Assembly (NCBI GenBank): GCA_014773175.1
Contig: VXCM01000790.1
Span: forward strand, 1-64,000
Source of the DNA: Lucifuga dentata
Taxonomy: Eukaryota; Chordata; Actinopteri; Ophidiiformes; Bythitidae
Direction: 5' to 3'
Length of the DNA stretch: 64,000 bases
Below are positions 33,882 through 47,300 of this stretch, one piece after another. The position numbers and the translations under genes were made by a program. The stretch's first letter is position 1, and each line of letters opens with the position of its first letter. The notes below the pieces were generated by a model. That model had not been told where the DNA came from. It saw only the letters and a program-made list of their open reading frames with translations, and did no database searches.

Positions 33882-33965
33882 TTCCTTTCACGGAGGGGAA
33901 CTTGCTTCTGTTCCGGAGGTTCTATACAGCGCTTTGTGAGGCGCAGTGGTCGCTACAGTAAAGTT

Positions 33966-33993
33966 GGGTGTGTGTGTGTGTGTGTGTGTGTGC

Positions 33994-34027
<34 letters not shown>
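33966..34027 (+). repeat. (GT)n(GA)n microsatellite
   Basis: Compound tract about 90 bp upstream of the chst7 start codon on its 5' side, within the divergent promoter interval. Confidence 0.92.
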
Positions 34028-34469
34028 TGGCCACGCCCCATTTGTAGTAACAAAGTGATCACATTATTCCTCCTCTCTGCACACTAATAAATAGTTCATT
34101 AAAGCGCTGATGTATCTTACTGATATAACGGTCACAAAACAGTTATAAGATATCATTGTAGCCAACTTTCTGCAGATTAAAGTCGATACCGAAGCAGGAG
34201 GAGCAGTGAAGAGGGTAATGCCAAAGAGCCTTTAAAGAGAAGACATGTTCATTGCTACTATTAGCTGTAACATAAACGCAATGAATCATGGGAGTAACAA
34301 GACGTTTTGAATATAAATGCGTTCAGAAACTATACTGGTGCTTTATGTCGCCAGAAATTGAATATTCTCACTACAAAAAAAAAGTTTTGAGCAACATCGG
34401 TTAAATGAAAATTTAAACGTTTAAACTCATTTTTGGAGTTTTGTACTTATTTTGATATCATTTTGATGT

Positions 34470-34481
34470 CGCGCATGCGCA
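34470..34481. promoter_or_regulatory. NRF1-type palindromic site in the chst7/tubgcp5 divergent interval
   Basis: CGCGCATGCGCA matches the NRF1 consensus YGCGCAYGCGCR at every position. It lies about 243 bp upstream of the tubgcp5 ATG and 590 bp from the chst7 start. Sites of this kind are common in TATA-less housekeeping promoters, so it is more likely a tubgcp5 promoter element. Occupancy is inferred. Confidence 0.6.
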
Positions 34482-34723
34482 TTTGCCCTCAAAGTGATAG
34501 TTGCGCGGTCTAGGAGCAGTGAGGAATCAGTGATGAAATGAAGATGTCCATAATTATACCGTAACTGTTGTGATTTTATATTCATTCTCTTGTTTTTTGC
34601 TAACACGTTAGCTGGAAAACCACCATGACAAAAGGTTTGTAGCCATGCATACAGTATGTAGCTAGCATGCCTGTCAGATAGCCTAGCTTTACGCATATGT
34701 AACCTGAAGCTAACAACATCAAC

Positions 34724-37700
34724 ATGACACACTGGAGCACCTTCGAAAAAGAGACAGAGAGAGAAACGAAGAAGTTGATCGGATGTATCAGCGGAATTGA
34801 AGATGAGGAAGACCAAAATTTCCAGCTGGCACTGAAATTTGCCTGGTCGAATTTCAAGTGAGTTAGCCATAGACAGAATCGGGAGCTAGCTGCTATTCTA
34901 ATGTTACTGTAAACAGTGATGCTGTCTCTCTATTTGTCAGGTTTCATCGCTACCTGGACGTGGACAGCCATAAAATCCAACGCAGTATCAGTGGGTGAGT
35001 GGTCTAATATGTTCTTTTATGTTGTTTTGCTGTGATTTTATAATTCGAAGGGTTTGGAGGACATCCCAACATATTTCTTGCTATTCTGCATCAGATGATC
35101 TCAGTACACAGATATTGACCTGCTTATGTTCTGATAATTAAATAATTATTGTTTCTCGAGAGTAATTGGACAAAATACATGTAATCATTGTAACGAGTAA
35201 TTTTCAATTCTGCTGTTTTACACATAATACTTTCTTTAACATCTGCGGTACAAGCAGTTTTCACCAGCCTTACATACTACTTGTATATTTTACTTAAATT
35301 TAATAGTGTAATTTATAAGAATTGCAAGTGAGGAATATTACACATTGCCTCACCAAACTGCAAATAAAATTAGTTTCAGGAAAAAAAAAAACCATGTATA
35401 TTGATATTTCAAGAAACTGCAGTAGCATGTCTGTAAGAATACAGAACATTGACATCCATGTATTTAATGAAGTGAACAAAAATCAGATGATCTGTTGAGT
35501 GTTACTGGAATATTTTCTTGGATCTTGAATGCATCTAGAGTTTATTAAATCACAAATGCAGGTTAATGAATATTGTAAGAGAGGGGGGGTATATTTGATT
35601 TGTTTTGACATTACAAAGGACATGTGACCCCATTTCTCTTTGTATTCTGAGGTCTCTCTTGCGCTACAACATTGTTAAACTAGAAGGTGCAGTTTCTGAA
35701 GAAACTGCGGGGTGATTGCACGCTGAACCCACCGCTTGAAGCGATTGCTTGAAACTGATTGAAACTTGCTTGAAAAGATGTGGAAGAAGAGGCAACTGAA
35801 TAAGTTTAAATTGTAGTACAATAGTATAAGAAGTACTATGTGAGCTGAAAGAGATGTGAAGCCATTTTGAATGCTTCGCATTCAGTTGAATGGGGAAATT
35901 TTAAATGAAAATTGAAAAAATGTGCTTAAGTAAGGTTGAATATTTTGAAAAGTATGAAAGATGTGAATATGCTGTTGAAACCCCTGAAAGCATACATCAA
36001 GGTGAACACTATGAAGTTGGTTTGAAGTTTCTACCTTGAAGCATGTGGAAGTAAGCAGGTTTCAAATATTGGAAAATTTGAAAAATTTGAAAACAGCTGA
36101 AATTGCCCTTTAATTTTCTCTGAAAGTATGAAAGCTAGAAAAAATTGGAATCCGCTGGGAATAGCTGAAGGTTGGATGAATATTTGAAAAGTGGAATGAG
36201 AGTTCTAAGTGAAAGTATGAAGGAATGGGAAGAGATGAAAGATTGGAAATTTTGAAGAATTTTCCCATTCATTTTGAATGGGAAAATTTCGGGAAGAAAT
36301 GTGGAATATTCTGGAAATTTTGAAAGCTATGAAAATTTGGTTTGAAGTCCACCCATGTCTGAAGGAGCATGAATGACTGGAAGTTGGTTTGAAGTTTCTA
36401 GGTTGAAGTATGTGGAAGTAGTTGAACGCCGAAAAATGGGTGGAATAAATGGAATAAAAACTGTAATAATAATGAGTGAAGAGAACATAGGGTTGATTGC
36501 TGGTGCAATCACCCCAATTTACCATGTTTTCCAGGATATATGAAAAACTTATGGTCCACTCAGACTTGAGTAAAGCAGAAAGCTGGATGAAGCTGACTGA
36601 AGAGTTCCTGAACTCACCTTTACCTGAGACAGATGGAACAAAGGTATGGGACAGACATTAGCTGATTAGCTGACACAATAACAATAAATCATGAGTGGAG
36701 TAAGGGATTATATCATAACAATGCCCTTTTAGAGAAATTCTCAATGGATGCTTCTCTTAAAGAATTATGTTTCCTTTCTGAGAGTTTTGGTCACAGCTTA
36801 AGAACCCCTTCAACAGATGTGACAAAAACACCAAGAGTGATAATATTGAATACAAAAACTGTAGTACATTGTCCTCTCTTTTTTTTTTTTTNTTTTTTTT
36901 TTTTTTCTTTTTTGCAGACTGATGCACATTTTAGCATACTGTCACTGCTGCTCTTCCTGTCCGGGTCCCCCTCAAACACAAACTTCACGGAGAGACCCAG
37001 GTTGAAAGAGGCTGGTGAGTTGATCTTTCACTGATGCTTAGTTTCACTTCTAACAATGTTAAACCATAATAAATTGCTTACTTGTCAAGTTAACCATTAT
37101 CTCTTTAACTTGTGTCTGCATAGAACAGGAAGACGACTTTGACTGGGCTAAATATCTGATGGAGGGCGAGGATGCAGACATTGGACCATACCCTGATACT
37201 CCTGTGAGTAAAGTATAACTAAAGCCACACTATAATTCAGTACTGTACTACTCAGTAATAGATCATGTTCTGTAATAATCCTCCTTCTATCTTTTTGTCA
37301 GCATAACCAGACAGTTTACCTGCCAAACATATGCAACAGAATTAATAGAGTTGTCAGTTAAAGGATCATACCATTGGTTTTTTGTATGTTTGAGCCTAAT
37401 AAATGCTATTAGCATGCACGTTAAGTTAATACCAACCATTTTCCAAAACATAAGGATGTATTTTAGATTCCATTTTATTCTGGCAAATCTACTGATCTTT
37501 CAAAATCAAAGGTTTGGGTGATACACCCACCTTAAAATTCAATGGTTTGCCTGCTCTTAAAGCGCGATTGTAGAAGGAATGGTTGTTTTAATTTCTCAAA
37601 GCAGTATTCTCTTTGTACTATACTCTCTGGCAGAGGATTACATTTTCTTCTGTGTAGCTTTGTGTTGGACCGGATAATAAAGTAACTTCATCCAAAATAT

Positions 37701-38307
37701 AATAATGTCGCGTGGTTCACTGTGATTTGTGAGGATTGCCTATCTAAAGTTTAAAGTCTCTACAAGTTGGTTTTTATATCATACGGAATGAACTGAAACC
37801 AGTGGCAGTCTGGAAGGTAGGAAAAACAATTCTAAAATTCACCGCTACAGTGGTGTGGTTGGAAAATGATTTGCAGAAATGTAACATGTATGCAGGTTGT
37901 TTTTATTGGGCTCAAACATGCAAAATCACTAGTATGATCCTTTAAGTACAGTGTGTACATAAACACAATGACTTTCCTAAGCTGTTGCTTTTCAGTGGGA
38001 TCAGCAGTGCTAGGCCCTTTAATATTACATGGAACAATTCATTTCATTGATAAAATCAAATACGGTATACACATGAATGCTTTAAGGCCACGCCAGCTTT
38101 TCTAATTATTATTTTTTTAAGTTATAAGCTTTTCCTAACTACCAAGCGTTGGCTGGATTTTCAGGAGTGGTCTGAAGAGGAGAGCGAGGAGGAAGACAGT
38201 CAGCAGCCAATCAGCAGGGAAGACTCTGGGATCCAATTAGACAGAACCCCCCAGGAGGACCAGGACAACACTAACAAGACAGTTCCAGTCACGTGGATGG
38301 GTGCGAA

Positions 38308-38343
<36 letters not shown>

Positions 38344-41300
38344 ATAACAGGATCATTAACACAATAAGCATGTATCTGAGTGCATGGATCATTTTAAACC
38401 TAGTTTATTTTTTGAACATGAAGGTAATTTCAGTTTGTGTCGTTGCAGTGGGGGAGCCAGATGCTCGGTCCTGGCTGGAGCAGCACGTGGTGACGCCGTA
38501 CTGGGTGGCTCACGCTCCTCGTTTTCCTCACAGCTTGCATTTACACTCCAATTTGCTCAATGTTTGGTAAGTCTGCAACCGTAGCGCGTGTCTTTCATTA
38601 GATTATAGTGGAGGTGAGAAATGTGATTTTTTTNTTTTTTTTTTTTTTTTTCAAAGCTAACAGATAGTTCACACTTTGACTTGTGATAGCAGGAAAATAA
38701 CATGTGTAACTAATGATATCTTTGAAATAGAATACAATAACTAATATGATTAGTTGCACTTTTGTTTGCCAAATAAGCTGCTGTCATGAGAAGAGTTAAA
38801 GGAGCATACCGGCGATTGCTTGTTTAAGCCCAATATACTGTATAACCCTCATATATGTTACCTTATCAGTTTCCAAAACATAAAACCGTATTTTAGTTTT
38901 CCTGTTTTTTTTTTTGTTTTTTTTTTCAAATCCCCTAATCTTTCAAAATCAAATGTTCAGGTGATTAAAAATTCAGCGTTTCACCTGCTAACACTTGTGC
39001 ACAATTGTAAAAGGCATGGTCATTGTAATTTCTTGGTAAAAGCTGTCTTCTCCTAGGACTATATTTCCTGGCGTAGCCATACATTGTCTTCCGTGCAGCT
39101 CCGTGTTGGATTGGCTAAATAAAGTTACTTTGACAAAAAAAAAATCTAATAGATATAATGTTTGGTGCGATGGATTACGTATCTCAAACACATTTCAAGT
39201 CTCTACAACTTCATTTTATCACGTAAGGGAATGGACTGAAACCAACGGCAGTCTGGAAGGTAGGAAAAACAATTCTAATATTTACCGCTAAAGTAGCATA
39301 TTTTGGGAAATGGTTGACAGTAATGTAACATGTATGCAGGTTGTGTTTATTGGGCTTAAACTTGCAAAATCACCGGTATGCTCGTTTAACCAAAAACACC
39401 GTCAGACTATCCATGATGTAGGAAGCTAGTAAGCGGCTGTCTGGCAGCATCTGTGTTTCAAAGTTTAATGGCTGTTGTCAGTTCAGGACTGATCAGCTGG
39501 CCAGTCAGCACAGAGCAGGCTTTTCAAACAAACCCTGAGATAAAGGTTATTTGCTAGTTTATCGTTTGTGAGTTAATTTAAAATGTTCAAATATTGATAT
39601 TCAGTGTGTCTGTTTTCAGGGATCAACATTTGTATAACACTGATCCATTGTATTTGCCAGAAGAAAAGGCCTTTGTCACAGAGACCCAAGTGATACGGGA
39701 GACACTGTGGTAAGACGTGATGGTGCTTTGGGATGCATGTATGTTCATTTGATAAAGTTATGGAAAGCGTTGTTCCCTAGCTAGTCAGAAACGAAACCTT
39801 TCAGGCTCTTGTAAATCCAGATATATTTGAGTAATTGTAAAACAGGAAATGCCTTTTTTCTCAAACAGCTCTTAAGTTTGTCTTGAATTTTGCATGGTCA
39901 TACAGTTCAGCTGGAACGTACTGGATTCTGTTTCAGGCTTCTGTCTGGGGTCAAGAAACACTTTATATTCCAGCATCATGATGGGAAAGTGTCGGTGAGG
40001 AATAATGTGGTGGTGACTCATCTGACCAGTGTGAGTTGAAAAGCTGAGAAACGTGTGTGTTATATCATAATATCCATGCTGACACACTCCTGACACACGC
40101 CTTTTCTCTTCTTATGCTGCAGAACTGTCTGCGCTCCGTGCTGGAGCACATCGCCGTGTACGGGCAGGCGGTGTTCAGGCTGCAGAGGTTCATCGATGAG
40201 GTGACGGGATACAGCTCGGAGCCTTGCCTGCCAGGATCCGGTTCTTCCCACAGTTCCAAGAAGTGCTCGGAGCCTCCCTTCAGGACCTATCAGGCCTTTG
40301 TCTGGGCACTTTACAAGTACTTTACCAGCTTCAAAGAGGAGCTGACCACAATTGAGAAAGAGCTCATATGCAAAGGCAGGTGAAAGTACGACTAGGGGAG
40401 GAAATCCTTGTGAAAGTTACAAAATGACACGATAGCCAAACATTTCCATTTCATTTTTTAACATACATTCAATAGCCAGAAGTCTCAAAAACCTGAATTA
40501 GCAGAAAGCAGAGCAGTGAAGGAGTTAAAAGGTCTTAAAGGATCCACCTGTGCATCAGTAATTCAAGAGAACATATAACAATATTACTATCGATAACCAT
40601 TTGTAAGAATGTATTTTAATATATTGCTGTGTTACGTGTCCCAGTTAGGGCTGATAGAGTTGTATTTGTTCCACAGGGGATTTGTTTCTTAATCTGATTT
40701 GACATGTCCACTTCTGTAGACGAGACGGTGACCCTGTCTGCTGTTCTGGAGCAACTCAGTCCGCATTTAGCACAGATCAAAGTGCTGCACAAAGTCTTCT
40801 GTACTGGGGTTGCTGAAGTCCCTCCTGAGACCCCAAATGTTGTGAGGGCATCACACTTACTCAACACCCTGTACAAGGCGATCATTGAGTACGACAGTGT
40901 TGGGGAAGCGTCAGAGCAAGCTGTGAGTGTCTGAGTGATTTCTGCAAACATAGGAGGCAGTCTGTGGATTTTAACAAGGAAACAAACCTGTATCTATCAT
41001 TTCTGTCATCGTCCTTTACTAGGTGGCCCTCTTGTTTTCACTGTGGACTGAGACTGTCAGACCATATTTGGAGATTGTGGATGAGTGGATTGTTCACGGC
41101 CACCTGTTTGACCCTGCCAAAGAGTTCATCATCCAAAGGTATGGAGCATAGACTTTCTAACAAGAATCTCAAAGTTCTGTGTCTATTCCAATCTAAATTT
41201 CCAACCTAACATTTTGATTAGCATCATCACCTTGCTCAGTGCAAGCAGTGGTCCTGATGCCAAACCAAGAGCCACATGCATTGTCAAAAAGCAGCTTTGG

Positions 41301-44300
41301 AGTTAGCTAGCCTGACATTTCAAATACAACCCAAGCCCTGTTGGCCCCGTCTACCTGCTGACATTTCACCATGAGATTGCCTTTTGGTACAGACCATGCT
41401 ATGATTTGACATTTGCGTTGTGTTACTGCGCCGCTGCTCTCATCCATTGTTTAGTTGCTTCTACTTGCATCACATACATCAATTTTTTTTTATTGGTTGC
41501 GCATGTGAAAGGCCACAGCAGACAGGTAAGTTGAATTTGATTGAACTTTGAGCAGCAAGGTTCCACAGAAAAGAAGCAGCCTAAATGTCTGTGAGTTGGA
41601 TCTAGCCTTAAAACTGTGTGAGATTTGTCTGCAAACTGTCATGTCTTTGTGCTTATGATATGTCAGGAAAGGATTAAATATGTAGATAAAATACAGTAAC
41701 TCAATTTTCTTGCCCAGGAACAAAGACGTGCCAGTCAACCACAGGGATTTCTGGTATGCCACCTACACGCTGTACAGCGTGTCCGAGACGGTAGAGAACG
41801 AGGAGAAGCTGAATGATTCAGCCAGTGGGAGCTCCGGAGGGGATCAGGGCTCCAGCAACAGGCAGCTCACCATGGTGTCCTTCCTCAAACCTGTTCTGAA
41901 GCAGATCATCATGGCCGGGAAGTCCATGCAACTGCTCAAAAACCTGGACTGCAAGGAGACCGAGCAGTCTGAGAGATCCTCTAGAGGTCAGTGTCTGTCC
42001 CACTGGAGTTTGTGTTTTAGTGACAGTGGAGGAATGAGTCTAAATGGGTTATAAATCTACAAAAGCAAAAGCTGCTATTTGCCGTTGTCTGCGTCTGCAC
42101 ATTACAGATGCAGAGAGGAAAAGTTTGTACACGGTGTTTCTGGAGTCGGTGCAGTCGCGTCTCCGCAGCCGCGAGGAGTCGCCCACAGACACCGTAACCG
42201 AACAGCAGGCCACGAAGAGGAGCCTGGTAAAGATGCAGACCATCATGGCAAAGCACCTGGAGATCGATGACGTCCATGATCCTTTGCTGGCCATCAACTT
42301 TGCCAGGTAAGCGGTATGAAATTACAAACTGCTAAGTGGGTGCTGACAAGTGAAGTAGTGATACCAGAGCTTTGATTTACCAATATCTGATACTCGACAA
42401 AAACAAGAGCAGAGCAAAGGTAGAGTCACCACCACTGCAATGTGAACGTGCTTCTATTGTTTCTGCTCTTTATAGAAATCAAGTAAATTAAAAACATTTT
42501 GCTAATCTGCAGCTGTTATTTTTTAAAATCATTTTTGACTTTGAAGGGATTGTGTTTTTAATTATAAACATTAGCTTTTATTTTATCTTGAGGGACCATT
42601 CAGAAAGAATCCTCTTTTACAATGGCAGTCAAGTTACAATTAAGAAAAGGCAAAAAACAAGTTAGCTGCTGTGAATAAAGTGTTACATGAATGAATGTTA
42701 TCTCAAGAATTGATCCACTGATCCATTCATTTTTTTCTGGTTTGGGTTACTGAGTCAGCATGTTAAGTAAAGTAGCCCAAATGTACCTCTCCCGAGCCAC
42801 ATCCTCCAGCTCTTCCAAGACCGAGACTAGGTCTAGGCCTCCAGCATATTCTTGGTCTGCCCCGTGGTCTCCTCCCAATATCAAGACTATGAAATAAAAT
42901 TGATAAAATAACAAATTAAGTAGTTAAATAAATTGCAAAGACAGGCTACTTATAATAACTTCAGATGTTTAAAATCTTATACAATCAAATTTACCAAGCT
43001 CTGATTTCAAATTACTGAAATTATTAAGTCATAGCAGCAACTGCTTATTTAAAGTCCTTGTGGTTTGTTCCATGTATATGAAGCTTTGGAGTTATAATTT
43101 GTGGAATATGGAGCATAATCCTATTTTGTCTGTTCCTTGAGCTTTAGTTTTGCCCAGTTAGTAGGGATAAAATATGACATGGAAATTTTATGTAGTAAAG
43201 TTTAGTAAGATCAAGCAGAAATGTTTTCTAAAGCAGCTGTGGTCACTGTTCCTCCTCAGGCTCTACCTGGAGCAGAGCGACTTCCACGAGCGATTCTCCG
43301 GAGGTGATTTCATCGTGGACCGCTCATCTCAGTCCGTCACCTGTCAGACGTTTGAGCTCACCCTTCGCTCCTGCCTCTACCCCCACATCGAGAGGAGGTA
43401 CATCGAGTGCTGTGGCAACCTGATGAAGACTCTGAAAAAAGACTACAAGTACGTCGCTCTTTGGTTTTATCTGTAAAGACATTTAGGCTACATTTACATG
43501 ACCACGGACATGCGACCTGTTTCCAATCTTTTGCTTGCATGTGACATGTATTGGATATGCTTCGTGAAGATGTAAAATGGTATGGAATTGGATATTGTCA
43601 GATCAGTTTTCGGCCACATGCGTATTAGGAAATAAATCGGATTTGTATTGGATATCCTCCAATGAGACTGCAATCTAAATACACAGATTGGAATTTCCTC
43701 GCCATTCCAACTCCTACATCATGTTCTGTTTTATCCGCATATAAATGATGTAAGCAATCAATACGATGACCAATTTCTATCAACAGAAATGAAGGACATA
43801 TTATATATATCAGACATGTTGATGTGGTGTTTATGTGAAACACGTGTTGGTGTGTGATAACAGGCTTCTACACTGTGATCACCTGATGGAAATACGTATC
43901 CTGATGCGAGAGTCTTGGTGATAAATGCTCGCATATCATATCAAATGTTTCTCTTTGCATTTAAAAGTTGAAAACCCACTGATCATATAGAAATATTTCT
44001 CTCATCTTTATCTATTGAAGCGTTTTTTCTTTACATCCATCTGGAACATGTGCAATCGTAACTGCATCCGGGCTGCTTCAGGTCAAAGCATTGTAAACGC
44101 AGGTATCGGATACAGGCCACTTAAAAAAGAAAATGTAAATACGCTGTACAAAAAAATCGGTTATAGGCCGAATGATTAGAGTTGAGCATCAAGACTTGTG
44201 TAAATCCAGCTTTAGCTTCTATTAGCGCAACTGTTGCAGCAGAGCTTATGGTGTATGGAAGATTATAAGGGACAATTAAAATAAAAAATACAGTGAAATA

Positions 44301-47300
44301 TAATACACATTTGTGAAATACAATACATGTTTTCATTCAACCACACCTTAAGCTCCGCCCCCATGCTGTGATTGGACTGTATTTTCTTTTTCAGTCTGAC
44401 ACTGCAGCTGCTTCAGAAAAAGAAATGAGAGGGCTTTGCATTTAGTATTGACACATCTATGCTACCCCCCTGCTGGACAAAAGTGAAATAAAAACTCCTG
44501 ATATTTTCTTTTCACTGTACTGTGATTTGATTGTAATGTGACATGAAAAATTCATACATGCCATCATACAACACATCACATCATATGTTTTTCACCTAAT
44601 TATGACACATCTAATGCATGGGTTGAAATGAAATACAAATGAAAATGTGTATTCTATTTCACAAATGTGTATTATATTTCACTCTATTTTTTATTTTATT
44701 TGTGTCCCTTATAATTCTCCATACTGGTGTCTCTGCAGGCTGCTGGAATACCTCCAAGCCATGAGGAACTACTTCCTACTGGAAGCAGGAGACACCATGT
44801 ACGACTTTTACACCGCCATCTTCGACAAGGTGCTGGAGAAAGAGAGCTGGCAGCAGCTGTCTTTTCTTAATGTGCAGCTGCAGGAGGCTGTTGGACAGCG
44901 CTACCCGGAGGACAGTAGCAGGTACTACACGTATTTGTTTTAATATTAGATAAATTTATCTGTTTTTGTTTTGCAGGATCATTTCACAGGATCATTTCTT
45001 TCATGTGTTTGCAGGTTGTCAATCTTCTTGGAGACCATTGACCCAGCAAGGAAAAAACACCCTGTGAATAATCTGGAGGTGCTCACCCTCAGTTACAAGG
45101 TAAGCAAAGCGAACGTGCCTGTATAGATTTTATTAGTGATTTTCAACCAGTAAAGTTGAAATTCATTGATTTTTTTTTTTCTCAACAGGTTCCCTGGCCT
45201 GTCGACATTGTGATCAGCTCTGAGTGTCAGAAGATTTACAACCAAGTGTTTCTCCTTCTGCTGCAGATCAAATGGGCCAAATACAGTTTAGACACTCTTC
45301 GATTCAGTGGTATGAAATAACATGGCACATTTAACTTATCATTAGAATTTTACATTACGTAGACATAGGTATAGTCTCCAGTGAGCACATCATATAAAGA
45401 GATTGATTTTGATTTATTGGGCCTCATGCAAGAATATTTTCGTATTCTTATCTTAACTTTCTCTTACGTTTTTTTCGTATGGCGGGCTTGTACGAGTGTG
45501 CCATGTCAAATTCAGCAAACGCTCCTAACTTCAGATAACTGCATAAATCACCTGCGTAAACATGACGAATGCCACCTGTGCGTAAATGAGCGCACGTTCA
45601 TGAGAATTGTAAATTAGCATAATTACACGCCCCAATAATACTGTATAAGGGTATGCATGCTGCAGGAATAGGGTTGGAGTGGCGAGTCTGTCTGCGGAGT
45701 TGCGGCGATACGAAGAAGCACAGCCCGTGGTAATCTGAACTGCGAGAACAACCATTCATCTGTTTCTGCCAATATATCAACACGCTGTCTAAAGAAACGT
45801 TCTCTTCCAAGGGCCTGACACGCTAAGACATCAGCCATGATGCACCTGATTACACTTCCCGTTAAACCTTGTAAACAGAGACAAATTAAATAACTGCTTC
45901 AGTTAGTGCATAATTTAAGTTGTTTTGCAGTGTGAGATGTTCATATTAATATTGCAGTGTTATATGCCTACAGTACATCAATACCCAATTTAAATTAATG
46001 ATTATGCTATGAATACATTTAGAATTATAATTTGAATTGTAGAGTCAAACAGGAAGATGTGAACATAATTATGAAGGTTAGTTTATTATTGGATTTTCAA
46101 ACTCAAAATTGTTTCAAAGCAATGAAATATACAATCTGTTAATTTTTTCAGCAAATATCAGCACAAAAGAAGCACTAAAGAATGGCACTGGTTTGGTTAG
46201 AATCAGACAAAGTGGCTGAGCTGGTTGACCTCTGAATGACCTTTGTTATAATTGATAATATCTTAAAAATGTAGGTAGCACAAATAATTATTTTTTCAGC
46301 AAAAACATAGCACTAAAGAATGACACTATTTTTTCATTATTTCAAGAATGTGGTCGAGCCAACTTCACTCACATTTGCAACATAGTGCACTAATAACTAT
46401 GCGAAAGTCCAAATTTTAATTAACATCTTTATTTTTAATATAATTTACTCCATGTAGCTCCATGTATTGTTTTCAGTCGTGAAGCGACTCCAACCTTCAT
46501 GCTTCTCCACGATTCTCATCACCTGAAAAACATAAATCATTAGATAGCAAATAGGCAGCATTTGTCAGTGTTTTAAATAAGCTTTTAAGTCGCATAGCCA
46601 CATTTAAAAATATACAACCATGTGTGTAGCATTCACAACGGTTGTTGTCAAATAAATATGCCAAAATAAGTATGTCATGTTGTCGCTGTCGTTGTGAGCT
46701 AAAGTGGATTAGCACCTGCGTTAAAGAGGTCCCAGACCTATTAGCTATCTCAATATGGGAGTTATGTAGCTACACACCTGATGTATAAAAATTAAAAACA
46801 CGCAAACCTCCATATTTATCATATTGCATCTCTGAGATCACTAAAATCTTTTGTAGTGGAAATGTTAAACCCTGAAATAAAGACTGTGATTAATGTTGCT
46901 AATTCATTAGCAACACCCACCATAATCATTCATTAGCTGTAGCTAACTTCCTGGTGCCCAAAGATGCATTTCAAATAAAACATTCACTCAGACGCTTTCA
47001 AAATTAAATGATAAAAATAAAATTGTGTATGTGTGTGTCTGTGTGTGTGTGTCACACACATAGAAACACACAACAAAAGATTTTAGTTATGTCAGAGTTG
47101 CAATACACACACAGTTTTATTTTTATCATTCATTTAATACATACATACATACATAGTTATATTTTGTGTGTCACAGACACACACACACGCTTTTTAAAAA
47201 TAATAAAATAATAGTGTGATGTGTGTGTAGAAAAGGGTATAATATCATGTATTGTTTGACAAATGACATCATAGAAAAATGATGACATCACAGACCATAT

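Larger units (their letters stand above)
33882..34723. promoter_or_regulatory. Divergent intergenic interval between chst7 and tubgcp5
   Basis: 842 bp separates the two start codons, so both promoters and 5' leaders should lie here. It contains a (GT)n microsatellite at about 33966-34008 running into (GA)n to 34027, and an NRF1-like palindrome at 34470. I see no TATA box that clearly belongs to either gene. Confidence 0.6.

Noticed and set aside
40378..40383. GT donor (GTGAAA) after exon 10 of tubgcp5
   Set aside because: It leaves phase 2, which puts the next exon out of frame; the GC donor four nt upstream preserves the protein.
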